Source of the DNA: Atherinomorus stipes
Lineage: Eukaryota > Chordata > Actinopteri > Atheriniformes > Atherinidae
Assembly: GCA_023101725.1 (NCBI GenBank)
Contig: JALJCO010007060.1
Span: forward strand, 28,501 to 92,500
DNA: 64,000 bases
Direction of reading: 5' to 3'
The notes under the pieces were generated by a model that ran no database searches, was not told where the DNA came from, and was given only the letters and a program-made list of their open reading frames with translations. Shown in pieces: positions 10,986 through 22,549 of this stretch (position 1 is the stretch's first letter; every line of letters starts with the position of its first letter). The position numbers and the translations under genes were made by a program.

Positions 10986-11190
10986 GAAGATCACTTTTTC
11001 ACACAGGGACATGGAGGGTTGGATTTTTACCCCTTACTAATAATAACCTTCATTTAAAAGCTGCATTTTGTGTTTACTTGTGTTATCTTTGTCTAATATT
11101 TAAATTTGTTTGATGATCTGAAACATTTAAGTGTGACAAACATGTAAAAAAGTCAGAAATCAGGAAGGAGGAAACACTTTTTCACAGCTG
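10986..11190 (-). repeat. Tc1 right terminal inverted repeat (IR/DR)
   Basis: The mirror of the left end: the inner repeat ATCACTTTTTCACACAGGG lies near 10990-11008 and the outer end TTTTTCACAGCTG at 11190, followed by the TA duplication. Confidence 0.93.
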
Positions 11191-11192
11191 TA

Positions 11193-11473
11193 TCGTCCGT
11201 AGATTCTAAGTGAGGTCAGTCAGGAGGAACGATGAAATCATCATTTCACTCAGGCAGAGAGCGGCCGGCCCGGATGATCACCGGTTCAAGACCTCGTTCC
11301 TTCATCCCTCAGCCCGCATGCAAGAGGCTGGCAGATGGATCCGGGCCGCTGCCGTGCGAGGCGTCCCTCTGGGACCGGGTCCACGCAGACGCGTCCTCCA
11401 GCGCTGAGGACATGACCTACCTGTCCACTCAGCCAGAAACTGCCTCCTCCCTCGCTGATTCCAGTTCAGAGAT
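11193..11473. other. Unassigned GC-rich sequence
   Basis: This moderately GC-rich stretch leads directly into the 41-bp array. Short open frames occur on both strands, without recognisable domains. Confidence 0.4.
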
Positions 11474-11766
11474 GTCCCTGAGACCTGTGATGGAGTCAAA
11501 GACGGAGCGGAGACGTCCCTGAGACCTGTGACGGAGTCAAAGACGGAGCGGAGACGTCCCTGAGACCTGTGACGGAGTCAAAGACGGAGCGGAGACGTCC
11601 ATGAGACCTGTGAAGGAGTCAAAGACGGAGCGGAGACGTCCCTGAGACCTGTGACGGAGTCAAAGACGGAGCGGAAACATCCCTGAGACCTGTGACGGAG
11701 TCAAAGACGGAGGGGAGACGTCCCTGAGACCTGTGACGGAGTCAAAGACGGAGCGGAGACGTCCCT
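11474..11766. repeat. Minisatellite, 41-bp unit, about 7 copies
   Basis: GAGACCTGTGACGGAGTCAA plus AGACGGAGCGGAGACGTCCCT repeats every 41 bp with few substitutions. The first unit (TGATGGAGTC) is the most diverged, as expected at an array edge. Confidence 0.94.
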
Positions 11767-12056
11767 TTATGTTTGTTGGTCTTCAGTCGTGTATTTCTTA
11801 CACTTCATCTGTACGTTCATTCTCACCTGTGTTTGTGTACCTTGTGTGTACTTGTGTTTGTACACACATGACATGAGCACAGGTGAGATGTGTGAGTCTG
11901 CTTGTGTGTTTGTGCGCATGCATCAGTGTGTTTCATATCTGTTCACGTATTTTTACTTTTCTCTGTGGTCTTCGTGAGCGTGTTATTCAAATAAACCTGA
12001 ACATGATTAATCTCCACAAATGAGCTGCCAGACCTGCAGGAAGCCCAACAGAACCA
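11767..12056. other. Unassigned T/G-rich sequence with AATAAA
   Basis: TGTG-rich sequence with AAATAAACCTGAAC near 11988. A similar AATAAACCTGAAT occurs at 157-169. The pair may be 3' ends of one repeat family or chance poly(A)-like signals. Confidence 0.35.
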
Positions 12057-13840
12057 CGTCCAGGAACCAGGATAGACCAGGAACCAGGATAGTCCAGGAA
12101 CCAGGAAAGTCCAGGAACCAGGATAGACCAGGAACCAGCACAGCCCAGGAACACGGATAGTCCACAAAAAGGACAGACCAGGAAACAGGAAAGTTCAGGA
12201 ACCAGGATAGACCAGGAACCAGCACAGCCCAGGAACACGGACAGTCCAAAAAAAGGATAGACCAGGAACCAGGAAAGACCAGGAACCAGGATAGACCAGG
12301 AACCAGGAAAGACCAGGAACCAGGATACACCAGGAACCAGGACAGTCCAGAAAAAGGAAAGACCAGGAACAGGGAAAGTCCAGGAACCAGGATAGACCAG
12401 GAACCAGCACAGTCCAGGAACACGGACAGTCCAAAAAAAGGATAGACCAGGAACCAGGAAAGACCAGGAACCAGGATAGACCAGGAACCAGGAAAGACCA
12501 GGAACCAGGATAGACCAGGAACCAGGAAAGTCCAGGAACCAGGATAGACCAGGAACCAGCACAGTCCAGAACACAGATAGTCCAGAAAAAGGATAGACCA
12601 GGAACCAGGAAAGACCAGGAACCAGGAAAGACCAGGAACTAGGAAAGTCCAGGAACAAGGACAGACCAGGAACCAGGATAGTCCAGGAACCAGGAAAGTT
12701 CAGGAACCAGAATAGACCAGGAACCAGCACAGCCCAGGAACACGGATAGTCCAGAAAAAGGATAGACCAGGAACTAGGAAAGTCCAAGAACCAGGACAGA
12801 CCAGGAAAGTCCAGGAACCAGGATAGACCAGGGACCAGGATAGTCCAGAAAAAGGATAGACCAGGAACCAGGAAAGACCAGGAACTAGGAAAGACCAGGA
12901 ACTAGGAAAGTCCAGGAACCAGGACAGACCAGGAACCAGGATATTCCAGGAACCAGGACAGACCATGAACCAGGATATACCAGGAACCAGGAAAGTCCAG
13001 GAACCAGGATAGACCAGGAACCAGGAAAGTCCAGGAACCAGGATAGACCAGGAACCAGGACAGTCCAGGAACCAGGATATACCAGGACCCAGGAGAGTCC
13101 AGGAACCACGATAGACCAGGTACCAGGATAGACCAGGAACCAGGATTGACCAGGAACCAGGATAGACCAGGAACCAGGATAGACCAGGAACCAAGATAGA
13201 CCAGGAACCAGGAAAGACCAGGAACTAGGAAAGACCAGGAACTAGGAAAGTCTAGGAACCAGGACAGACCAGGAACCAGGATAGTCCAAGACCCAGGAGA
13301 GTCCAGGAACCAGGATAGTCCAGCAACCAGGAAAGACCAGGAACCAGATAGTCCAGGACCCAGGAGAGTCCAGGAACCAGGATAGACCAGGTACCAGGAC
13401 AGACCAGGAACCAGGATTGACCAGGAACCAGGATAGACCAGGAGCCAGGATAGTCCAGGACCGTGGAGAGTCCAGGAACCAGGATTGTCCAGAAACAAAG
13501 GAAAGACCAGGAACCAGGACAGTCCAGGATCCGGAATAAACCAGGAACCAGGACATTCCAGGACCCAGTACAGACCAGGAAGCAGGAAAGTCCAGGACCC
13601 AGGATAGACCAGGAACCAGGACAGTCAAGGATCCGGAATAAACCAGGAAGCAGGACATTCCAGGACCCAGTACAGACCAGGAAGCAGGAAAGTCCAGGAC
13701 CCAGGATAGACCAGGAACCAGGACATTCCAGGACCCAGTAAAGACCAGGAAGCAGGACAGTCCAGGAGCCAGCGCAGTCCAGGAACCAGGATAGTGCAGG
13801 AACCAGGAGAGTCTGGTAACCAGGATAGTCCAGGACTCAG
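12057..13840. repeat. Minisatellite, 17-bp unit, about 100 copies
   Basis: The unit aggaaccaggatagacc repeats with many variants (AGGAAAGTCC, AGGACAGTCC, CACGGATAGTCC, AAAAAGGATAG). The 17-bp period cycles frames, and the minus strand lacks stops, giving frames of 160-290 codons of the PGSWTILV type. A higher-order block holding GAACACGGACAGTCC plus AAAAAAGG recurs at intervals within 12130-12760. Confidence 0.95.
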
Positions 13841-13912
13841 TTGGACTGCGGCATTTCTGAATATTTACCCTTTGTTTGCATCGGTTTCTGTTCATACACA
13901 CACAAACCTGCT

Positions 13913-15656
13913 GGGTCGGTAACCCGGACTCTGTGATCCAGCAGGTCTCTTGGTAACCCGGACTCTGTGATCCAGCAGGTCTCTCGGTTACCCGGACTCT
14001 GTGATCCAGCAGGTCTCTTGGTAACCCGGACTCTGTGATCCAGCAGGTCTCTTGGTAACCCGGACTCTGTGATCCAGCAGGTCTCTGGGTAACCCGGTCT
14101 CTGTGATCCAGCAAGTCTCTGGGTAACCCGGACTCTGTGATCCAGCAGGTGTCTGGGTAACCCGGACTCTGTGATCCAGCAGGTCTCTGGGTAACCCGGA
14201 CTCTGTGATCCAGCAGGTCTCTTGGTAACCCGGACTCTGTGATCCAGCAGGTCTCTGGGTAACCCGGTCTCTGTGATCCAGCAAGTCTCTGGGTAACCCG
14301 GACTCTGTGATCCAGCAGGTCTCTCGGTTACCCGGACTCTGTGATCCAGCAGGTCTCTGGGTAACCCGGACTCTGTGATCCAGCAGGTCTCTGGGTAACC
14401 CGGACTCTGTGATCCAGCAGGTCTCTCGGTTACCCGGACTCTGTGATCCAGCAGGTCTCTGGGTAACCCGGACTCTGTGATCCAGCAGGTCTCTTGGTAA
14501 CCCGGACTCTGTGATCCAGCAGGTCTCTCGGTTACCCGGACTCTGTGATCCAGCAGGTCTCTGGGTAACCCGGACTCTGTGATCCAGCAGGTCTCTTGGT
14601 AACCCGGACTCTGTGATCCAGCAGGTCTCTGGGTAACCCGGTCTCTGTGATCCAGCAAGTCTCTGGGTAACCCGGACTCTGTGATCCAGCAGGTGTCTGG
14701 GTAACCCGGACTCTGTGATCCAGCAGGTCTCTGGGTAACCCGGACTCTGTGATCCAGCAGGTCTCTTGGTAACCCGGACTCTGTGATCCAGCAGGTCTCT
14801 GGGTAACCCGGACTCTGTGATCCAGCAGGTCTCTGGGTAACCCGGACTCTGTGATCCAGCAGGTCTCTCGGTTACCCGGACTCTGTGATCCAGCAGGTCT
14901 CTGGGTAACCCGGACTCTGTGATCCAGCAGGTCTCTGGGTAACCCGGACTCTGTGATCCAGCAGGTGTCTGGGTAACCCGGACTCTTTGATCCAGCAGGT
15001 CTCTGGGTGACCCGGACTCTGTGATCCAGCAGGTCTCTCGGTTACCCGGACTCTGTGATCCAGCAGGTCTCTCGGTAACCCGGACTCTGTGATCCAGCAT
15101 GTCTCTGGGTAACCTGGACTCTGTGATCCAGCAGGTCTCTCTGTTACCCGGACTCTGTGATCCAGCAGGTCTCTCGGTTACCTGGACTCTGTGATCCAGC
15201 AGGTCTCTCGGTTACCCGGACTCTGTGATCCAGCAGGTCTCTGGGTAACCCGGACTCTGTGATCCAGCAGGTCTCTGGGTAACCCGGACTCTGTGATCCA
15301 GCAGGTCTCTCGGTAACCCGGACTCTGTGATCCAGCAGGTCTCTCGGTTACCCGGACTCTGTGATCCAGCAGGTCTCTGGGTAACCTGGACTCTGTGATC
15401 CAGCAGGTCTCTCGGTAACCCGGACTCTGTGATCCAGCAGGTCTCTCGGTTACCCGGACTCTGTGATCCAGCAGGTCTCTGGGTAACCTGGACTCTGTGA
15501 TCCAGCAGGTCTCTCGGTAACCCGGACTCTGTGATCCAGCAGGTCTCTGGGTAACCCGGACTCTGTGATCCAGCAGGTCTCTGGGTAACCCGGACTCTGT
15601 GATCCAGCAGGTCTCTCGGTTATCCGGACTCTGTGATCCAGCAGGTCTCTCGGTAA
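13913..15656. repeat. Minisatellite, 34-bp unit, about 51 copies
   Basis: GGTAACCCGGACTCTGTGAT plus CCAGCAGGTCTCTG recurs every 34 bp. Variants GGTAACCC/GGTTACCC and TCTTG/TCTCG/TCTGG mark sub-types that alternate in blocks. Sequence identity between copies is very high, pointing to recent amplification or gene conversion. It lies about 70 bp after the 17-bp array. Confidence 0.96.
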
Positions 15657-15947
15657 CCCCTCATTACATTTATGGATGCTGCAGCTGCTTCTAACTTAAT
15701 AACAGAGATTTCAGAGAGCGCAGTGATGCTCCCCAAAGATTGATGTCCTCTATTATGACTTTGGTCCATTAGAGGAATAAGTTTGGACGGTAAGTAAAGA
15801 GAATGAAGACAGCAGGACAGCAGCTCTGAGACGTCCGTCTGCTGTCGTCTCCGAGGGAACGCCAACGTTTGCATCATGGCTGATGGATGGAGGACATGCT
15901 GCAAGCTGGAGATCACACCAAGCTCAGTGAGGACCTGCGTCTCCAGG
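15657..15947. other. Unassigned spacer between arrays
   Basis: Mixed-composition spacer with no recognised element. Confidence 0.4.
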
Positions 15948-16652
15948 CCTCGCATGTCCCCGTTGTCCTCCAGTGTCTCCACGCATGTCCCCGATGTCCT
16001 CCAGTGTCTCCTCGCATGTCCCCGTTGTCCTCCAGTGTCTCCACGCATGTCCCCGATGTCCTCCAGTGTCTCCTCGCATGTCCCTGTTGTCCTCCAGTGT
16101 CTCCACACATGTCCACGATGTCCTCCAGCGTCTCCTTACATGTCCACGCTGTCCTCCAGCGTCTCCTCACATGTCCCCCCCTGTCCTCCAGCGCCTCCCC
16201 GCTGTCCTCCAGCGTCTCCTCACATGTCCACGCTGTCCTCCAGCGTCTCCTTACATGTCCACGCTGTCCTCCAGCATCTCCTCACATGTCCACGCTGTCC
16301 TCCAGCATCTCCTCACATGTCCCCGCTGTCCTCCAGCGTCTCCTCACATGTCCCCCCTGTCCTCCAGCGCCTCCCCGCTGTCCTCCAGCGTCTCCTCACA
16401 TGTCCACGCTGTCCTCCAGCGTCTCCTCACATGTCCCCGCTGTCCTCCAGCGTCTCCTCACATGTCCCCGCTGTGCTCCAGCGTCTCCTCACATGTCCCG
16501 GCTGTCCTCCAGCGCCTCCCTGCTGTCCTTCAGCGTCTCCTCACATGTCCACGCTGTCCTTCAGCATCTCCTCACATGTCCCGGCTGTCCTCCAGCGCCT
16601 CCCTGCTGTCCTTCAGCATCTCCTTGCATGTCCCTGCTGTCCATCGTCTCTG
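15948..16652. repeat. Minisatellite, 31-bp unit, about 22 copies
   Basis: CATGTCCACGCTGTCCTCCA plus GCGTCTCCTCA repeats every 31 bp. Some copies are shortened (CCTGTCCTCCAGCGCCTCCCCG), giving a higher-order pattern at 16160-16400. All three plus frames are open. Confidence 0.94.
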
Positions 16653-16667
16653 ATATGTCCACATCTT

Positions 16668-17239
16668 AGGCCGCATTCACGAACTTCTCTGATTGGAATC
16701 AGAGTCCGTTTGCTGGGAAAGTCCACTTCGTTTAGGGGAGGTGTGAATGCACAAACGAACTCTGATCCGGAACAAACAACCGGACTCGGTCCGCCCGCAA
16801 ACGCAGGTCTCGGTCCGATTCAAGTGAACCAAAGACAGGAAGTGGACTACAAACTGCATTGCATTGTGGGTAAACGCTACAACAACAACAAACACACGTG
16901 TGGGACTGCAGTACTGATAAAGGTCGTGGTCAGACGTGGAGTTACGAGGAAGTAAAAGCTTTCATGGATATGTGATCTGATGACATCACATCCAGCTGCT
17001 CGTACAGAAATAATGTCGCTTTGAGGAGGAAACAGAAGCTGTGAGAACCTTCTTGTTCGTGCGTCTTCTCCTCGCCTACGTGAATCTGAAAGCAGCGCCA
17101 CCTGAGATTCTCAATCTCGGCTCGTTTGGCAATAGTGCAACATGAACGCAATCTCGGTCCGGAAGACCACCCCCCCCCCAACTGGACCGAGTCCCCATAC
17201 GGACCGGGACTGGTGGACTGTGCTTTCTGAATGCGGCCT
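16668..17239. mobile_element. Non-autonomous DNA transposon (MITE), 572 bp
   Basis: The ends form a 12-bp perfect inverted repeat, AGGCCGCATTCA at 16668-16679 and TGAATGCGGCCT at 17228-17239. Sub-terminal motifs also mirror each other loosely (ACTCGGTCC on the left, GGACCGAGT on the right). There is no transposase. Flanks are CTT and TGG, so a clean target duplication is not visible and the superfamily is undecided. A TTA/TTG duplication would suggest Harbinger if the terminal A is flank. Confidence 0.7.
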
Positions 17240-17943
17240 TGGCCACGGCTGCTCCAGCGGCTCAGAAATGGCGGTTGTCGATTCATGAAGCAGGTTTAAC
17301 AAACTGAACTCTGAGCTGGTTTAATCAACTCGGACTAGTTCAAGCCGGGTTTAGCAGCACCAGGATAAGAACCAGCATCAATGCAGCCCGGTTCATCGGG
17401 TCAGCATGGCAACAGGGATGTGGGGGCGGGGCTTACGCTGGTCATTGAATAGAAGTAGAACTTGTAAAGCTTCAGTTTAAACGGCTGCAGAGAAAGATTT
17501 AAGGTTAATGCTGTCGTTTACGGTCACAAAGATGGTTCCTGGTGGGGGGGGGGCAGTCCAGGATCCGGGCAGGATGATGAAAGTTCTGATCTGGACTTCG
17601 GTGCACCTCCCTCCCACCTGTGAAGCTGCTGTTCGTTACCTGCTCTGTACGAACAGCAGCTTTTTCATTTCGTTCATTTAGCTGCAGTCCTGCAGGAGCA
17701 AGATGGCCGCCGTAGGATGACATGTAACCGTCACACAAGTCCAAATGTCTCGCATGTCCCGCATGTCCCACGTTATATGAAAACTCTTCCATCTGTGAAA
17801 CATGGTGTGGCAGTAACCAGCATCTGCTCCGAGGGGAGACCAGGACTACGAACACGGTCCCACCTGGATCTGAACACCGGATATACAAGTCAGTCCTGCT
17901 CCCCAACCAGTCCACCAAAGACATCACCAAGTCAGGACAGATC
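17240..17943. other. Unassigned sequence with a G run
   Basis: No gene is recognised. A G-rich run lies near 17541-17551. A stretch with CTCGCATGTCCCGCATGTCCC near 17748 echoes the 31-bp array upstream but is not tandem. Confidence 0.4.
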
Positions 17944-19098
17944 ATGTCCCAGAGAGACGGGACCTCCAACCGTCCTCTCAGAGAGACGGGACCTCCACCC
18001 GTCCTCTCAGAGAGACGGGACCTCCACCTGTCCTCTCAGAGAGACGGGACCTCCACCCGTCCTCTCAGAGAGACGGGACCTCCAACCGTCCTCTCAGAGA
18101 GACGGGACCTCCACCGCCTTAGAGCGGGCCCCCTAGAGACGGCCTCCACCGTCCTTAGAGAGACGGGACCTCCACCCGTCTAGAGAGACAGGACCTCCAA
18201 CCGTCCTCTGAGAGACGGGACTCCAACCGTCCTCTGAGAGACGGGCCTCCACCATCCTCTAGAGAGACGGGACCTCCACCTGTCCTCTCAGAGAGACGGG
18301 ACCTCCATCGTCCCCAGAGAAACGGGACCTCCACCCGTCCTCTCAGAGAGACGGGACCTCCAACCGTCCTCTCAGAGAAACGGGACCTCCACCCGTCCTC
18401 TCAGAGAGACGGGACCTCCACCCGTCCTCTCAGAGAGACAGGACCTCCAACCGTCCTCTCAGAGAGACGGGACCTCCAACCATCCTCTCAGAGAGCGGGA
18501 CCTCCACCCGTCCTCTCAGAGAAACGGGACCTCCCCGTCCTCTAGAGAGACGGGACCCCACCTGTCCTCTAGAGAGACGGGACCTCCACCCGTCCCTAGA
18601 GAAACGGGACCTCCAACCGTCCCTAGAGAAACGGGACCTCCACCTGTCCTCTAGAGAGACGGGACCTCCACCCGTCCTCTCAGAGAGACAGGACCTCCAA
18701 CCGTCCTCTCAGAGAGACGGGACCTCCAACCGTCCTCTCAGAGAGACAGGACCTCCAACCATCCTCTCAGAGAAACGGGACCTCCACCTGTCCTCTCAGA
18801 GAGACGGGACCTCCAATCGTCCTCTCAGAGAAACGGGACCTCCACCCGTCCTCTCAGAGAGACGGGACCTCCACCCGTCCTCTCAGAGAGACAGGACCTC
18901 CAACCGTCCTCTCAGAGAGACAGGACCTCCAACCGTCCTCTCAGAGAGACAGGACCACCACCCGTCCTCTCAGAGAGACGGGACCTCCAATTGTCCTCTC
19001 AGAGAGACGGGACCTCCACCCGTCCTCTCAGAGAGACGGGACCTCCACCCGTCCTCTCAGAGAGACAGGACCTCCAACCGTCCTCTCAGAGAGACGGG
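17944..19098. repeat. Minisatellite, 29-bp unit, about 40 copies
   Basis: GAGAGACGGGACCTCCAACC plus GTCCTCTCA repeats every 29 bp (starts at 17952 and 17981). Each unit contains the palindrome CTCTCAGAGAG. Copies from about 18110 to 18650 carry many small deletions (CGGGCC, CCCCACC, GTCCCTAGAG), whereas both flanks are regular. Confidence 0.94.
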
Positions 19099-19195
19099 TC
19101 TTGATGGAAGGGGGGGTCTCTGGCACCCCCCTAGACTTTTTTTATGCCACCTGATTTTTCTGAAGTGTCTACTGTCAGAATCTGCCGGGTACCAT

Positions 19196-20018
19196 CGGGT
19201 CGGGCACCGGGAATCGAGCATCGATGGGAACGGGGACTAACTCTGCGATTCTCCCAGAATCGTTAATTTATAAATTGTGATTCCTATTTTCGATGCCCAG
19301 CCCGCCGAACACCAGAGAATCCTCCGGGAGCGGAACGTTCGTTAGTACCGAGTTTCTGGTACAGCTGATTACGCTGACGCACACGGCGACTTTGTCGCTG
19401 TGTAGCGAGTTTTCAGACCCTCTGATGACTTTCTTTTAATAAAAACCGCTAGCAACACGTCTAGAGACACTTTCTGGTCTGACTGAGACTTTTGAGACCG
19501 ACGTGAAAAAGGTTTTGTTTATTGCGCGCTGATGTGGCCCCTCCCCCTCCCACAGCACACACTGCTGCAGGAAGCATCGGATACAGCAGACGTTCACCTC
19601 TGCATGAACCAGACTGATGAACTCAGCTGCCACTGATCATCAGATCGTTATGTCCATGTGAGGAACGAGGACAGAAACATTAAGTTCTGTAACATGAACT
19701 CTGAATTAGAAAACAGCCAGTTTAACAGTTAAATGATGAAACGATGAGGCCGGGGATCACTTTTATTTCTTTTTCTACTGTTTTTCTTAGCTGAAATACA
19801 GTTAAATGCTTTTGGTAAGAACATAAATAGAGCTGGAGTTACTATGTCAATGTGCTTGTCTGTTATTTGATGTAGTTGCCTACAAAAAAGAAAATGTAAA
19901 CTTTTTTTGACCCTAAACCTTCAAAGAATCGGAATCAAGAATCAAAAAGAACCGCATTCGAAAGAAGGGGATGGAATCGGAACTGGAATCGTTAAAATTC
20001 AAACGATGCCCAACCCTA
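19196..20018. mobile_element. hAT-type non-autonomous element, 823 bp
   Basis: Flanking octamers GGTACCAT (19188-19195) and GGTACCAA (20019-20026) differ at one base, matching the 8-bp duplication of hAT elements. Ends are CGGGTCGGGCACC and GATGCCCAACCCTA, imperfect inverted repeats of the GGTTGGGCATCG type common in fish. An internal CGATGCCCAGCCC near 19294 is a direct copy of the right end, suggesting a nested or rearranged terminus. No transposase is present. Confidence 0.72.
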
Positions 20019-20323
20019 GGTACCAAACTGAAATGATGTCCAAAAGCCTTCGTTTTTAACCCTTTTTTGTACCAAACCAAACAATAAAAATATGATGTAG
20101 AAATAGGCAGAACTTTTGAAGTAAACGACATTCAGAGACAAACTTTTACATTTTCCCACGCAAATCTGACCCCAGGAATTCAATGGAATGCTTATTTCTT
20201 ACATTTCACAACATTTAGACTCATTTTTGGGACAAAAACAGCAAATAATGTGTGTGACCACCTATCGTTTCATTTCTTTAACCACACACAGTGAATTTTT
20301 GTTCACCACCAGCCTTTTCTTAA

Positions 20324-20777
20324 AGGGACCAGAGGCAGGAATTAAAACAAACAAACATGCATGTCCGTGTTTTTCACACTAATGGGTGATGAAGCGCTAA
20401 ATACCAAAAAGAATGTTTCCACCCACATTTCTCTCCGTTGCCTTGAACAGGCTGTGTGCTGCATAAAGCTGCAATTCGGTGTCTGAATTTCCCGCGCTGC
20501 CCTGCAGACGTGACGTCATTGATGCTACATCCGCAGTTCTGATGCAGGAAGAAGACGGTGGCGGTAAATTCAAACACTGTAAGCGATAGTTATGGATTCT
20601 TCTGCCGTCAGCAAACGATCCAGATCAACTGAAAGACACTAAAACGTGGAACTACGAAGAAAAAGGTGAGTAAACATAAACAACATTATAGGTTCAGTTT
20701 GTGCTCCGTGACGGCTTGGTGGGGGCTGCAGGTACCTGAAGCGCCAGTTTCGTTTCTTAATCTTACCTCTAGTCCCT
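20324..20777. mobile_element. TTAA-flanked MITE, 454 bp
   Basis: TTAA at 20320-20323 and 20778-20781 brackets inverted ends AGGGACCAGAGG (20324-20335) and CCTCTAGTCCCT (20766-20777), with one mismatch. TTAA duplication is typical of Kolobok and piggyBac elements. The termini do not decide between them. Inside, a short ATG frame (MDSSAVSKRSRSTERH, from 20591) is followed by a donor-like AAAGGTGAGTAA at 20661-20672, as if the MITE kept the promoter and first exon of its parent. Confidence 0.82.
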
Positions 20778-20876
20778 TTAAGGAGTGATGACATCATCGC
20801 AGTAAAAACTGGTTCATGTAGGTGACATCACTGCTTATGTAGATACTCCAAAGAAACAAACGTCACTTTTTTAGAG

Positions 20877-20907
20877 TGTGTGTGTGTGTGTGTGTGGGGG
20901 GGGGTTG
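20877..20907. repeat. (TG)n microsatellite followed by a G run
   Basis: GTGTGTGTGTGTGTGTGTG followed by about nine G. A simple repeat with Z-DNA-forming potential. Confidence 0.9.
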
Positions 20908-22549
20908 TTTTAGCAGCTAGACCTCCTTCCTCAGTAATACAGTTGGGTCCGGTGATGATATGCAGTGATGATCTTTACCCGGAGACCACGTTGACTTCAT
21001 TTTGATTGGCTACACCTTATTTGGCTATGACCTTATTTGGAGAATCTAGGTCAAGCTGCGGTCGGAGTTTGCTAAAGGCTAACTGCTAGCAACATGGGCA
21101 CTTCAGACAGTGAGAGCTACGTTTATCAGACAAGACAGCATTTAGAAAATAAATAAACTTACAGGTAATGACAAGGTTGTGGCCCCCTCCCTCAGTGTTG
21201 CTGGGGGGGGTTGAATGGGTGGAACAGCTCTCACATTATTGCAGTAAAAGCAGCAGGTTGTTGCTTCCAGGTTAGAACGTTTTCCCGTCATTTTGGTGCT
21301 TTCAGATGTTTTTATTTCTGCAGGTGAGATTGTTTCTCCACATCTGCGGTGTGAGGATTACAGGATTATGCCGGGCTGGTGGCAGGGTGTGTTTTACTGC
21401 TGCTGCAGCAGAGATGCAGGATTTCAGGCTTTTCTGATGCAAACAAACACACATGTTGCTGGTGGACATGGCCGGACGGCTGTGAGCTCTCATCAGCAGC
21501 AGTGTGCCCACATGCAGCTCTCCACAGTCAGATCTTCCTCTCATCTTTATTCTCCTGACATTCCTCTGCTGCAAAGCACCACAATCCATTCCTTTGCTTT
21601 CCTTCCCTCAGAAACAGAGACTGAGTCTTTGTTTTCAGTCAGCTGCTGAGCTGCATGTGAATGTGCTTCACGGAGGAGTTCTGCACATGAAAACCTGATT
21701 TCGTCTGTTCGTGGGCACGTCTGTGGCTTCAGTTGTTGGTAAATAAGAGACGCGTTTCCCCCCATCATGGCCTGCTGCCACCACGCATGGGCGGCGCTAG
21801 AGGGGGGGCCGGGGGGGCACTGGACCCCCCTGACATTGGATCGGCCCCCCCAGATGACTGCCATGTCACTGCATTCCTGTACAGTAGTTGGCACTATGTA
21901 GTAGGTGTTGATGTCACATTTTAATAGAGATGCACGATAACAATTTTTTAAAACCGATACTGATAACTGATAAATTTCAGCTCCTAAAGGCCGATACTGA
22001 TAAAATTCCAACTGTACGGGGGAGTTTGTGTTTAAAATAAGATGGGAAAGTGGTTTGGAAGCAGTTTGGGGCCTCCCCTGTGAAGCAGCAGCTTTCTTTC
22101 CCCAATCGCAATATCTCAGCGAGAAAAGCTTAAAATGGGATTTTCCACTTCTGCATGTCCGATCTACAAAATTCCAACTTTATGGGACACAAGTTATCAG
22201 GGTGAGTCGTCATGATATCGGACTTATCGGAATGACGTCATAATTCCCTGTTATCAGCCATTCATGTGAGATGGGAAAGATGATCCTTCCCACTTGTGAA
22301 GTGGAGATTACCAGTGTGTTGTGTTCAAATGCTTTTGTGTTCGTAGGAAAGTGAAACACTGGAGGCTATCCTCACATGACTGCTAGCTAACATTGCTCTA
22401 AGGAAGTTAAAACAAACCATCCCAGTCTGATGTGGTAACTGATGGATGGTTACAGGGACGGAACCTTAAACTACTGAGTTTCATCAGATTCAGGTTTCTG
22501 GGAGTTTGTTCCACATGTGAGGAGCTTAAAACCTGAACGCTGCATCTTC
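20908..22549. other. Unassigned sequence with transposon-like scraps
   Basis: No gene is recognised. Around 21790-21860 a G-run/C-run pair (GGGGGGGCCGGGGGGGCAC and GGACCCCCCTGAC) looks like a fish repeat end. Around 21925-22235 the sequence AGAGATGCACGATAAC through ATATCGGACTTATCGG resembles a common DNA-transposon fragment. Neither shows paired termini, so no element is called. Confidence 0.35.

Larger units (their letters stand above)
9575..11190 (+). mobile_element. Full-length inactive Tc1-family DNA transposon
   Basis: The element is 1616 bp, flanked by TA at 9573-9574 and 11191-11192, the Tc1/mariner target duplication. Terminal inverted repeats of about 205 bp begin CAGCTGTG, and each holds a second inner copy of TGTGTGAAAAAGTGAT. 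This is the IR/DR arrangement, with two transposase-binding sites per end. A broken transposase gene fills the middle. The ends remain very similar to each other, so the copy is complete structurally and could in principle be mobilised in trans. Confidence 0.96.

Noticed and set aside
13913..15656. CRISPR-like regular repeats
   Set aside because: Repeats are head-to-tail with no variable spacers, and the window is clearly eukaryotic.
16668..17239. Harbinger assignment for the MITE
   Set aside because: Flanking trinucleotides TTA and TTG do not match exactly and the termini alone are not diagnostic, so the superfamily was left open.
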